A program made the translations under genes and the position numbers. From an uncultured Bacteroidales bacterium (lineage in GTDB: Bacteria; Bacteroidota; Bacteroidia; Bacteroidales; UBA932), in contig ONWU01000013.1 in NCBI GenBank assembly GCA_900321655.1, positions 1 to 64,000 of the forward strand: 64,000 nucleotides of DNA, read 5' to 3'. The notes beneath the pieces were generated by a model, which was not told the DNA's origin, did not search any database, and was given only the letters and a program-made list of their open reading frames with translations. Below, in pieces: positions 7,540 to 14,637 of the stretch; the stretch's first letter is position 1; the number at the start of each line of letters is the position of its first letter.

Positions 7540-8235
7540 ATGGGAACATTTCTTCTAAAACTGCTGCAGGGAGCGTGGTCCGCACTCTGCGGCCTCGTAA
7601 AGAAGCCCGTCTTCTGGTTGTGCCTGGCTCTCGCCATTGCGGTAGTGGTCTGCTGCGCTCAGCACTCACGGATCACACAGGACAAGCAGACGCTGACGCG
7701 CTACGAGGAAAACCAGACATCCCTGCTGGGAAAGATTCAGTATTACAGGGCGGAGAACGGAGAGCTCACCGCTTCCGTCCAGTCCCTGACGCTAAAGAGC
7801 GATGAACTAACGGAGCTCATCCCGAAATACGAGCAGGAAATCAAGCAGCTCCGGATAGACCTCCGGAACGCGAAAAGCCTTGCACACGTCAGTACGGAGA
7901 CATCCGTAGATATCACGGCGCCGCTGGAGCCGGCAACTCCTCCGTCCGCGCAGCGCCCGGACAATGACACGTCTTCAACTACACAGAATCCGCCATTCAT
8001 TCCAAGAGAGTTCTCCTGGACGGACCAATGGATATCTATCAGTGGAAAGGTTTACCAGGATACCGTCATCTGCTCATTCCTAAGCATCGACTCCCTTACC
8101 CTGATCGCCCACTACCAAAAGAAAAGATGCCTATTCTCCAAAGGGAGGAAAGGTAAGCTGATAAAATACGACGTGAAGACAAAGAACCCCCACACGAACA
8201 TCACGGACGTCGAATACATAGAGCTCATCGAATAA
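7540..8235 (+). CDS. Membrane-anchored coiled-coil protein, spanin-like
   Basis: 231 residues. One N-terminal membrane helix (about 23-42) is followed by a long coiled coil (about 43-115), a Ser/Thr/Pro linker and a beta-rich C-terminal domain ending DVEYIELIE. This architecture, just after an endolysin, resembles the i-spanin or Rz-like proteins of Bacteroidetes phages (similar to proteins labelled DUF6549, from memory). It is the last + strand gene of the prophage and converges on the integrase. Confidence 0.72.
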   Translation: MGTFLLKLLQGAWSALCGLVKKPVFWLCLALAIAVVVCCAQHSRITQDKQTLTRYEENQTSLLGKIQYYRAENGELTASVQSLTLKSDELTELIPKYEQEIKQLRIDLRNAKSLAHVSTETSVDITAPLEPATPPSAQRPDNDTSSTTQNPPFIPREFSWTDQWISISGKVYQDTVICSFLSIDSLTLIAHYQKKRCLFSKGRKGKLIKYDVKTKNPHTNITDVEYIELIE

Positions 8236-8250
8236 TCACCCAGAAAAGAA

Positions 8251-8279
8251 ATAGAGGACGCCACATTGGCGCCCTCTAT
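8251..8279. terminator. Convergent terminator between phage late genes and integrase
   Basis: Twelve-base arms ATAGAGGACGCC and GGCGCCCTCTAT flank the loop ACATT, with one A-C mismatch that becomes a G-U pair in the - strand RNA. The hairpin lies 16 bases after the + strand stop and 5 bases after the integrase stop, so it can serve both directions. Confidence 0.7.
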
Positions 8280-8284
8280 CGTTT

Positions 8285-9454
8285 CTAGGCATCGCCCTTC
8301 GGGAAAATGTCTATTCCCTTCAGAGCAGCCACGGCCTCCGCGGTCTTCCCGACATACACCCCCGTGATGGAGGGGCTGGAGTGATCCGCCTGCTGCTGCA
8401 CATAGTTCAGTGAAACCCCCTTCGACAGCGTTTTTGTGATGCCGGTGTCCTTCAGGCTGTAAAAGCTCACCCCCGCTCCGAACCGGCACCTTGGCTCTAC
8501 CACCCTGGACCAATAATGGCCGATCTTCTTATTGGTTGTCGGAGTCCGCCCAGGTGAGAAGTTCCCGGATTCTCCGGGGTGGCCACCGAAGAGGAACCAG
8601 TCCGGATGCGAGAGGTCGAGTCGCCGGAAGACCGGCATTGCGGCTGTCGGAATGGTCCGGAAGCTTTCGTTGTCGTTCTTTGCGATATCCTCAGATATGT
8701 GCACCGTCTGTGTCTCCAGGCTGATATCCCTGCACCTGAGAAGAGATATCTCCTTCGGCCTGATAAAACAGCAGTAACAGAGGACGCAGATGGCCAAGTA
8801 TTCTGGATTGTCTTCGGCCAGGAAAGAGAAGAGCCTCCCCACCTCGTGATCCTCCATGGTCCTGCGCTTCTTCTTTGTCAGTTTTTTTGGCTTCCTCTCG
8901 AATCCAAGGAAGATATTCTCACGAACGTATCCCCGCTTCTGGATCCACCCGAAAAAGGTTACCATGAACGAAAGGTAATTATTATAGGTGGCCGCCGATA
9001 TCTTGCTGTCTGCCTCCAGGTGGTCCAGAAAATCACCGGCAACCGACCTGTCCAGGGATGTAATCAAGGAGCGCCCTGAGAAGCCGGCTTCTTCCAGGAA
9101 CCTTCTGAAGGTCCTGATGAAGGACTTGTAGGAAGCGATGGACTGTTTCTCCATCTCCTTTTCCTTCACACGTTCAAACTGGCTGAATACTTCGAAGGCC
9201 GGCACGGCGCCCCGCTGGGAGAGCCCTTCCGATAGTGGGCTCCAGCCCAGCTGCAGCTTCTGCGAGATCGATGCGATGAGCTCCCTTGCGGCCGCCCTTC
9301 GTTCCTTAACGGTTCCACGGTTGACCTTGACTCGGAAGCGCTTGAATTTACCCGTCTCAGGGCTTTTTACGGAATAGAAAACGTACCAGCAATCACTGGC
9401 ATCATGCAGCCTTGGCGGCTTGAAATCTACATGGGGTCTTGGAGCGATATACAT
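8285..9454 (-). CDS. int: Phage tyrosine integrase
   Basis: 389 residues from ATG 9454 (MYIAPRPHVDF). The frame stays open to 9646, but that extension reads through tRNA-His and is rejected. Order: arm-binding N-terminus, SAM-like core-binding domain (about 100-190), catalytic domain. Box I is CFIRPKEISLL with the first Arg. Box II reads YSLKDTGIT, with Lys in the place of the second Arg, a variation I know from Bacteroidetes integrases. QADHSSPSITGVYV supplies the last His and the nucleophilic Tyr. It abuts the tRNA-His 3' end, so it probably integrates the phage there. Confidence 0.92.
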   Translation of the reverse strand: MYIAPRPHVDFKPPRLHDASDCWYVFYSVKSPETGKFKRFRVKVNRGTVKERRAAARELIASISQKLQLGWSPLSEGLSQRGAVPAFEVFSQFERVKEKEMEKQSIASYKSFIRTFRRFLEEAGFSGRSLITSLDRSVAGDFLDHLEADSKISAATYNNYLSFMVTFFGWIQKRGYVRENIFLGFERKPKKLTKKKRRTMEDHEVGRLFSFLAEDNPEYLAICVLCYCCFIRPKEISLLRCRDISLETQTVHISEDIAKNDNESFRTIPTAAMPVFRRLDLSHPDWFLFGGHPGESGNFSPGRTPTTNKKIGHYWSRVVEPRCRFGAGVSFYSLKDTGITKTLSKGVSLNYVQQQADHSSPSITGVYVGKTAEAVAALKGIDIFPKGDA

Positions 9455-9527
9455 AATTTTTTTTTCTTTGCAGAAGTCCTGTAGTGCTTCATACAGGCCA
9501 TGCTGCAAGGAAAAAAAGTTATCATCG

Positions 9528-9549
9528 TTTTGTCCCGGTTTTGTCCCGG
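9528..9549 (+). repeat. Two tandem 11-base repeats beside the attachment region
   Basis: TTTTGTCCCGG occurs twice without a gap (9528-9538 and 9539-9549), between the integrase start and the tRNA-His 3' end. Short directly repeated sites here are typical of arm-type integrase or excisionase binding sites or of an operator for int. Either role is inferred from position. Confidence 0.5.
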
Positions 9550-9560
9550 TAAAATTGGAA

Positions 9561-9601
9561 AATCCCTGTAATTCACTATCTGAACGTGAGTTACGGGGAT
9601 T
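9561..9601 (-). terminator. Large inverted repeat after tRNA-His (terminator or att structure)
   Basis: Arms 9561-9576 and 9586-9601 pair over 16 positions with two G-U-compatible mismatches around a nine-base loop. On the - strand the hairpin begins four bases after the mature tRNA end and is followed by TTTCCAATTTT, so it could terminate the tRNA transcript. It also lies in the presumed attachment region and could be phage-derived. Confidence 0.6.
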
Positions 9602-9604
9602 TAG

Positions 9605-9625
9605 GGTGGATGATGGGGCTCGAAC
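9605..9625. other. Probable phage attachment site (tRNA-His 3' end)
   Basis: The integrase gene reads away from the tRNA-His 3' end and phage genes fill everything to its left, the usual layout for integration into the T-arm/acceptor end of a tRNA. The matching copy of this sequence should lie at the far prophage end, left of the window, so the exact core cannot be drawn here. Confidence 0.6.
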
Positions 9626-9678
9626 CCACGACACTCGGAACCACAATCCGATGCTCTACCAGCTGAACTACATCCACC
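9605..9678 (-). tRNA. tRNA-His (anticodon GTG)
   Basis: Reads GGTGGATG at the 5' end and CATCCACC at the 3' end, giving a seven-pair acceptor stem plus the extra 5' G opposite C73 that marks tRNA-His. The anticodon loop TTGTGGT contains GTG, and the T arm is GTGGG-TTCGAGC-CCCAT-like. The CCA tail is not encoded. The gene is intact on the integrase side of the prophage. Confidence 0.95.
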
Positions 9679-9690
9679 ATTTTGGGACTG

Positions 9691-9721
9691 CAAATGTAAG
9701 GATTATTTTCGTAAAACCAAA
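9691..9721 (-). promoter_or_regulatory. Housekeeping promoter of tRNA-His
   Basis: On the - strand TTTG (9718-9721) and TACATTTG (9691-9698) are separated by 19 bases, an exact match to the Bacteroidetes sigma factor consensus (TTTG and TAnnTTTG). The tRNA 5' end is 13 bases downstream. Confidence 0.85.
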
Positions 9722-9749
9722 ATAATTTGCAGGGGCCCCGTAGAAATCG

Positions 9750-10394
9750 TTAGCGAAGGTCTATGATTTGTTCTTCAATCACTTCTTCACCGGTGCTGTC
9801 TGTGGTGACCACATTCATGACCAGAGTGACCCAGGTGAAGTTCGGAATGTCCTTGACCGGAATGCAGTAGACGCGTCCTTCGGTGGAGAGTTCCACATCC
9901 GGCATATGTACCGGATCTTCGCCATTGCCCTCATGCTCTATGTAGATGGTGAGGTGTTCCTGCTCACTCTTGTAGTGGAAACGGAAGATATGGGCGTTGT
10001 TGGAAGCCGGGTCTTTGGTGATGTTGAAACCGAGGTTCAGATAACCGCCGCTGAATCCCTGCAGGGAGAACTCCACGGGGTCTTTGGCGTAGTCGTCCGG
10101 ATTGTACTCGTCGGTGGCTTCCACGATGTTAGCGCGTAGAACATCTTTCAGGCGGATGTCCAGGCTGCGGTTGAGGATATCGAACAGGGCGTAGTAGCGG
10201 GCGCCTTCCACTTTCCATTTCTTGGCACCCACGGCATCTTCCACCACATTGAGGGTGTATCCGCTGTCATTGACCAGCTGGTCTCCCACCACCGTTACCA
10301 TATCCTGGACGTTGGTCTGGGTGTACGTGTCTTTCATGTTGCAGGACCAGCAGGCAAACAGGCTGGCCACCAGCAGAGGAATCAGTTTTTTCAT
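9750..10394 (-). CDS. NigD-like lipoprotein
   Basis: 214 residues with a lipoprotein signal peptide ending at Cys18 (FACWSC). The body resembles the NigD family of Bacteroidetes: an OB-like N-terminal domain (YTLNVVEDAVGAKKW, then ALFDILNRSLDIRLKD) and a beta-sandwich C-terminus. The family has no established enzyme activity and is cell-envelope located. Its start overlaps the end of the Fur-family gene by four bases (ATGA), so the two are translated together. The family call is by pattern only. Confidence 0.7.
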   Translation of the reverse strand: MKKLIPLLVASLFACWSCNMKDTYTQTNVQDMVTVVGDQLVNDSGYTLNVVEDAVGAKKWKVEGARYYALFDILNRSLDIRLKDVLRANIVEATDEYNPDDYAKDPVEFSLQGFSGGYLNLGFNITKDPASNNAHIFRFHYKSEQEHLTIYIEHEGNGEDPVHMPDVELSTEGRVYCIPVKDIPNFTWVTLVMNVVTTDSTGEEVIEEQIIDLR

Positions 10395-10846
10395 TCGCTT
10401 TTGCTTTTGCTTTTTGTAGGATGTGCAATGAGTTGGATATCAATATCCTCTACCGTATATCCCTTGAACTTGCGCCGGCGCAGGTGGGAAGCGACCAGCA
10501 TACTCAGCTCTTCGTCTATGATGTCCCGGTACGTGTGGTTGTCCCGGTCGTAGAGGTGGATGTGGCGCACCACGTTCACGTCGAAGAACATTTTGCTGGT
10601 GGCCGACAGCCGACGTCCGTAGATGCGGTTGTCTGCCAGTTGGGAGAGGATGTTGTAAACAGAGGCTACGGTAACGTGCGTTCCCATCTGGGAAAGCTGG
10701 TCGCAGACCATATCGGCCGATGCGTGTCCGAGACCCATCATGACCTCGTGCACGGCCAGACGCTGCCGCGTGGCCTTGAGGTTGTGCCGCCGCAGCTGCG
10801 TGCGGAATTCGTCCATTGTAGGAATGGGGAGATTGATTTGGGGCAT
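10391..10846 (-). CDS. Fur/PerR-family transcriptional regulator
   Basis: 151 residues. The winged-helix N-terminus has the Fur pattern (LKATRQRLAVHEVM, then HASADMVCDQL, then VTVASVYNILSQLADN). The dimerisation half keeps the metal-binding stretch HIHLYDRD but lacks the paired Cys-x-x-Cys zinc site of classic Fur. That favours a PerR-like or divergent member sensing iron/manganese or peroxide. It forms a two-gene unit with the NigD-like lipoprotein and starts four bases after recN. Confidence 0.85.
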   Translation of the reverse strand: MPQINLPIPTMDEFRTQLRRHNLKATRQRLAVHEVMMGLGHASADMVCDQLSQMGTHVTVASVYNILSQLADNRIYGRRLSATSKMFFDVNVVRHIHLYDRDNHTYRDIIDEELSMLVASHLRRRKFKGYTVEDIDIQLIAHPTKSKSKSE

Positions 10847-10849
10847 TTG

Positions 10850-12445
10850 TTAAGTAGTTAAAAGAGCTTCGGCGTTGGCGATGGCGGCAGGCGTAATGGT
10901 GGAGCCGGAAAGCATCCGGGCCAGTTCCTGCACCCTTCCTTCGTGGCCGAGGCATTGAATGGTTGTTTGGTTGTCGTTTTTGGATACCAGGTAATGGGCA
11001 TGGCCCTTGGCCGCCACCTGGGGAAGGTGGGTAATGGCGAATACCTGCATATCGGCCCCCATCTGACACACGAGGGAGCCCATTTTGTCGGCGGCCGATC
11101 CCGACACGCCGGTGTCTATTTCGTCAAATACGAGGGTGGGCATCTGGGTGAGCCGCGCCATCACGGACTTGAGGCTGAGCATGATGCGGGAGAGTTCACC
11201 GCCCGATGCCGCTTTGGCCACATCTGTGGGATGGCTTCCGGTGGAGGAGAAGAGAAAACGGACGGCGTCTTCTTCTACGGCGACCTCGAAGACCGCCTTG
11301 TCCAGCTCCAGGTACCGCAACTGCTTCTCGATGGCTGCGGCAAAGGGGCCGGCCGCCTGGCGACGCTGCGAAAGCAGCTCTTCGTGGAGGGCCTCGAAAG
11401 CCTGCCGGGTTTCCCTGACGCGGGTTTCCAGGGTGGCTTCTTCCTCCTCAAGGGAAGAGAGATCCTGCACCAGGGCACCCAGGCGTTCCCTTTCCTCGAT
11501 AAGCTCTTCGACAGAAGTGGCGCCGTACTTTTGCATGAGCTCGTACAGGAGGGAGATCCTCTCTTCCACTTCCTGGAGCCTTTCCGGGGAAACCTCCGTC
11601 CGGGAGCCCAGCTTCTCCACCTCCTCGTGGATATCTTCCAGTTCCACCCGGGCGCTTTCCATCCGGGCCGACAGCTCCTGCAGGGAAGGAATGAACCTGG
11701 CTCCCTTGTCCAGCATGCGGGTGGCCTCTTTCAGCTGGAGCTGCTCCAGGGCGTCTTGCACGCCAAAGAGAATCTCCTTGAGTTCTTCTGCATGGGCCAG
11801 CTGTTTCTGTTCGGCATCCAGGGTCTCCAGTTCTCCCGGGGTGAGGCGGGCGTCCTGCAGCCGCTGCCAGCGACTGCGGTTGTATTCCTGATCCCTCAGG
11901 GCCAGGGCCTTTTTCTCCCGGAGAGCCTCCAGCGCATGCAGCGCCGCCTGCCAGCTCCGCTGGGCCGACAGGGTCTGTTCCCGAAGCTGCGAACAGCCTG
12001 CAAACAGATCCAGCGCATCGATGCGGAACTTCTCGTCGGCCAGACGGAGGGTCTGGTGCTGGGAGTGGATGTCCACCAGCTCGCGGGCCAGATCCTGCAG
12101 GACGGGCAGGGTGACGGGCTCGTCGTTCGCAAAGCTCCTCGAGCGCCCGCTCTGGCCCACCGTCCTTCGAAGGATGAGGCGGTCTCCCTCGTCGGGCAGA
12201 TCGGCCTCCTTGAGAATCCTTCTCACGGAAGGGGTGATGCCGAATTCGGCCTCCACTATGCAGTTCTCTCCGGCAGGGCCCACCATGGAGGCATCGGCCT
12301 TGGCGCCCAACACCAGCGAAAGTGCACCCAGCAGGATGGACTTACCGGCGCCGGTCTCTCCGGATATAATGATCAGACCCTCCGGAAATGTAGTATCCAG
12401 AGAGCCTATCAAAATGTAGTTGGAGACCGAGAGGCTGTACAGCAT
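10850..12445 (-). CDS. recN: DNA repair ATPase RecN
   Basis: 531 residues, slightly short for the family (about 550). Walker A is GETGAGKS at about 30-37. A central coiled coil spans about 150-350, the signature is ASGGELSRIML, and Walker B is TLVFDEIDTGVSGS. RecN is an SMC-like ATPase that holds broken DNA ends during recombinational repair in the cytoplasm. It follows rpoZ by three bases, so it probably belongs to the bamD-rpoZ-recN unit. In Bacteroides, from memory, coaBC and DUF4835 genes often lie between rpoZ and recN; they are absent here. Confidence 0.96.
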   Translation of the reverse strand: MLYSLSVSNYILIGSLDTTFPEGLIIISGETGAGKSILLGALSLVLGAKADASMVGPAGENCIVEAEFGITPSVRRILKEADLPDEGDRLILRRTVGQSGRSRSFANDEPVTLPVLQDLARELVDIHSQHQTLRLADEKFRIDALDLFAGCSQLREQTLSAQRSWQAALHALEALREKKALALRDQEYNRSRWQRLQDARLTPGELETLDAEQKQLAHAEELKEILFGVQDALEQLQLKEATRMLDKGARFIPSLQELSARMESARVELEDIHEEVEKLGSRTEVSPERLQEVEERISLLYELMQKYGATSVEELIEERERLGALVQDLSSLEEEEATLETRVRETRQAFEALHEELLSQRRQAAGPFAAAIEKQLRYLELDKAVFEVAVEEDAVRFLFSSTGSHPTDVAKAASGGELSRIMLSLKSVMARLTQMPTLVFDEIDTGVSGSAADKMGSLVCQMGADMQVFAITHLPQVAAKGHAHYLVSKNDNQTTIQCLGHEGRVQELARMLSGSTITPAAIANAEALLTT

Positions 12446-12448
12446 GGC

Positions 12449-12793
12449 TTATTTGCCGCTCTCGATGTCGATAGGGTTTTCGTTCTGGGCCTTGCGGTAG
12501 AAGAGTTCTCCGTTCTCGAATTCTGCGATGGCCGTCAGGTCCGGTTTGGGCTGACGCTCGTAGTACTTGGAGATTTCAATCTGTTCCTTGTTCTCGAACA
12601 CTTCTTCCATGGTGTCACGGTCTCCGCGGAACTCGTCCAGCTTTTTCATCAATTCCTTCTTTTCGGCCACGGCGATCTGGTTGGCACGCTTGTAAAGGAT
12701 GACGACGGATTCATAAATGTTTCCGGTGGGGGCGGCGAGGTTCTTGATGTCGCGCGTTACCGTGTTTACGGGTACTTTTTTCTTGCTTTCCAT
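12449..12793 (-). CDS. rpoZ: RNA polymerase omega/Rpb6-type subunit
   Basis: 114 residues with the pattern of the Bacteroidetes omega homologue: NTVTRDIKNLAAPTGNIYES, then ILYKRANQIA, then EEVFENKEQIEISKYYE. Omega binds and stabilises the beta-prime subunit. It sits between bamD and recN, its usual neighbourhood in this phylum. Confidence 0.9.
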   Translation of the reverse strand: MESKKKVPVNTVTRDIKNLAAPTGNIYESVVILYKRANQIAVAEKKELMKKLDEFRGDRDTMEEVFENKEQIEISKYYERQPKPDLTAIAEFENGELFYRKAQNENPIDIESGK

Positions 12794-12858
12794 TATCTAA
12801 ATTTTCCTTATTCTATATTAATGTACCGTAGCAGCGGGGCCGGAGTTTCAAAAATTTT

Positions 12859-13686
12859 TTACTTGGCCGCTGCTTCCGGCGTTTCGCCGCTTCGGCCCAG
12901 GAACTTCTGCACCTGGCGGTACAGGCGGTCCATCTCCGTGCGGTGTTTGGACTCCGGATACTCTCCCACAAAATTGAGGTAGTCGTCCACGAAAGTGAGA
13001 TAACGCTCTTTCTGTTTGGCGGCTACGCTGAGGCGGGCGTAATGGTAGGAAGACATGGCCGTGTAGTAGAGCACATCTTCCCGGAAGATATTCTCGGAAT
13101 TGGTTTTCAGAACGTTCTGGAGCTTGATGCGGGCGGCCGGGTAATCCTCCATCCTGTAGTAGAGTTTGCCGGCTTCCAGATCTTTTTTGTCCAGACGGGT
13201 CTGAAGGTCTTCCATCATTTTCTGGCAGGCTTCCATGTGGATATCATCCGGCCTTTCCCTCATGAACTGCTGGATGGTGGCCATGCAGGCGCGCGTGGGC
13301 ATCTGGTCCAGTTCCCAGCGGTAGGTGGCCCTGTACATGCAGTCCAGGCGGTAGAACTGGGCGTCTGCCGCGAAGGGGCTGCGCGGGAAGTTCTCCACGA
13401 AGCGGGCAAAGTTGGATTCTGCCGTGAAGTAATCCTTGAAACGGTAGTTGGAAAGGCCCCAGTAGTACTGTACGGTGTCGTCCCTTTCCGTTCCGTTGGT
13501 AAGGACGGCCATGGATTCGAACAGTTGCGCGGCTTTCTGGTACTTCTTCTGGTTGAAGTAGTTCATGGCCGCATCGTACTTGGCATCCACATCTCCGGAG
13601 GCCAGCAGCACCTCATACTGGGATTTGCAGGAAAGGGTGGCCAGAAGGCCCGCCAAAAGAGCTGCAGAAAGTTTCAGATATCTCAT
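12859..13686 (-). CDS. bamD: Outer-membrane assembly lipoprotein BamD
   Basis: 275 residues with a lipobox ending at Cys20 (LLATLSC). Tetratricopeptide-type helical repeats fill the rest (KYDAAMNYFNQKKYQKAAQ, YYWGLSNYRFKDYFTAE, NFPRSPFAADAQF). BamD works with BamA (encoded at 20.5 kb) in inserting beta-barrel proteins. Followed by rpoZ, as usual in Bacteroidetes. Confidence 0.93.
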   Translation of the reverse strand: MRYLKLSAALLAGLLATLSCKSQYEVLLASGDVDAKYDAAMNYFNQKKYQKAAQLFESMAVLTNGTERDDTVQYYWGLSNYRFKDYFTAESNFARFVENFPRSPFAADAQFYRLDCMYRATYRWELDQMPTRACMATIQQFMRERPDDIHMEACQKMMEDLQTRLDKKDLEAGKLYYRMEDYPAARIKLQNVLKTNSENIFREDVLYYTAMSSYHYARLSVAAKQKERYLTFVDDYLNFVGEYPESKHRTEMDRLYRQVQKFLGRSGETPEAAAK

Positions 13687-13694
13687 CGCAAGTT

Positions 13695-14624
13695 TCAGTT
13701 AGCTTGTTCCAAAAGGAATTTTTCCGCGTCACGGGCGGCCATACAGCCGGATCCTGCGGCCGTAATGGCCTGACGGTACCGGGGGTCCTTTACGTCTCCG
13801 GCGGCAAAGACGCCGGGAATGGACGTCTCGCTGGTGCCGGGCCTGGTGACCAGATATCCGGCGGCATCCCTTTCCAGGTACGGGGCAAAGAGCTCCGACG
13901 CGGGGGTGTGGCCGATGGCGAGGAAAAATCCGTCGATGGCAATATCAAAAACGGTGCCGTCCTTTCTGAGGAGGCGGGCTCCCGTTACGCCCATCGCGTC
14001 TCCCAGGACTTCCTGGGTATTGCAGTTCCACAGCACCTCGATGTTCTCTGTGGAGAGTACCTTCTGCTGCATAATCTTGGAGGCGCGGAAAACATCCCGG
14101 CGCACAATCATATACACCTTCTTGGCAAGACCCGCCAGGTACAGGGCGTCTTCGCAGGCGGTGTCCCCTCCGCCCACCACAGCCACGGTGCGCTTGCGGT
14201 AGAAAAAGCCGTCGCAGGTGGCGCAGCCGCTCACACCGGCGCCCTTGAACTTTTCTTCCGAGGGCAGTCCCAGGTACTTGGCCTGGGCACCGGTGGCGAT
14301 GATAAGGCTTTCGGCCTCTATCTCGGTTTCGGCATCAATGACCACCTTGAAAGGCCTCTTGGAAAGGTCCACGGAGGTGGCGGTACCCTGGCGGATATCG
14401 GCCCCGAAGTTTTTGGCCTGCTGCCTCATGTTCTCCATGAGGGTGTTGGCGTCCACTCCGTCCGGAAAACCGGGGAAGTTCTCGATGACGGTGGTGGTGG
14501 TAAGCTGGCCGCCCGGCTGGATTCCCTCATACAGGACGGGGGAGAGGTTGGCGCGGGAGGCATATATGGCAGCGGTGAATCCGGCAGGACCTCCGCCCAA
14601 AATCAAGCATTTGACTGATTCCAT
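13695..14624 (-). CDS. trxB: Thioredoxin reductase
   Basis: 309 residues, the normal length. FAD-binding GGGPAGFTAAIYASRA is at about 9-24, the redox-active motif CATCDG at about 134-139, the NADPH-binding VGGGDTACEDAL after it, and GVFAAGDVKD near the C-terminus. It reduces thioredoxin with NADPH in the cytosol. It starts 13 bases after the LysM gene and ends 8 bases before bamD, so co-transcription is likely. Confidence 0.96.
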   Translation of the reverse strand: MESVKCLILGGGPAGFTAAIYASRANLSPVLYEGIQPGGQLTTTTVIENFPGFPDGVDANTLMENMRQQAKNFGADIRQGTATSVDLSKRPFKVVIDAETEIEAESLIIATGAQAKYLGLPSEEKFKGAGVSGCATCDGFFYRKRTVAVVGGGDTACEDALYLAGLAKKVYMIVRRDVFRASKIMQQKVLSTENIEVLWNCNTQEVLGDAMGVTGARLLRKDGTVFDIAIDGFFLAIGHTPASELFAPYLERDAAGYLVTRPGTSETSIPGVFAAGDVKDPRYRQAITAAGSGCMAARDAEKFLLEQAN

Positions 14625-14637
14625 ATGCCAGGGGGGA

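Noticed and set aside
9455..9646. N-terminal extension of the integrase reading frame by 64 codons
   Set aside because: It is translated from tRNA-His and the inverted repeat after it; ATG 9454 starts a normal integrase N-terminus.
10943..12982. Long + strand frame opposite recN and rpoZ (679 codons)
   Set aside because: GC-rich antisense shadow; recN and rpoZ on the - strand have all family motifs.
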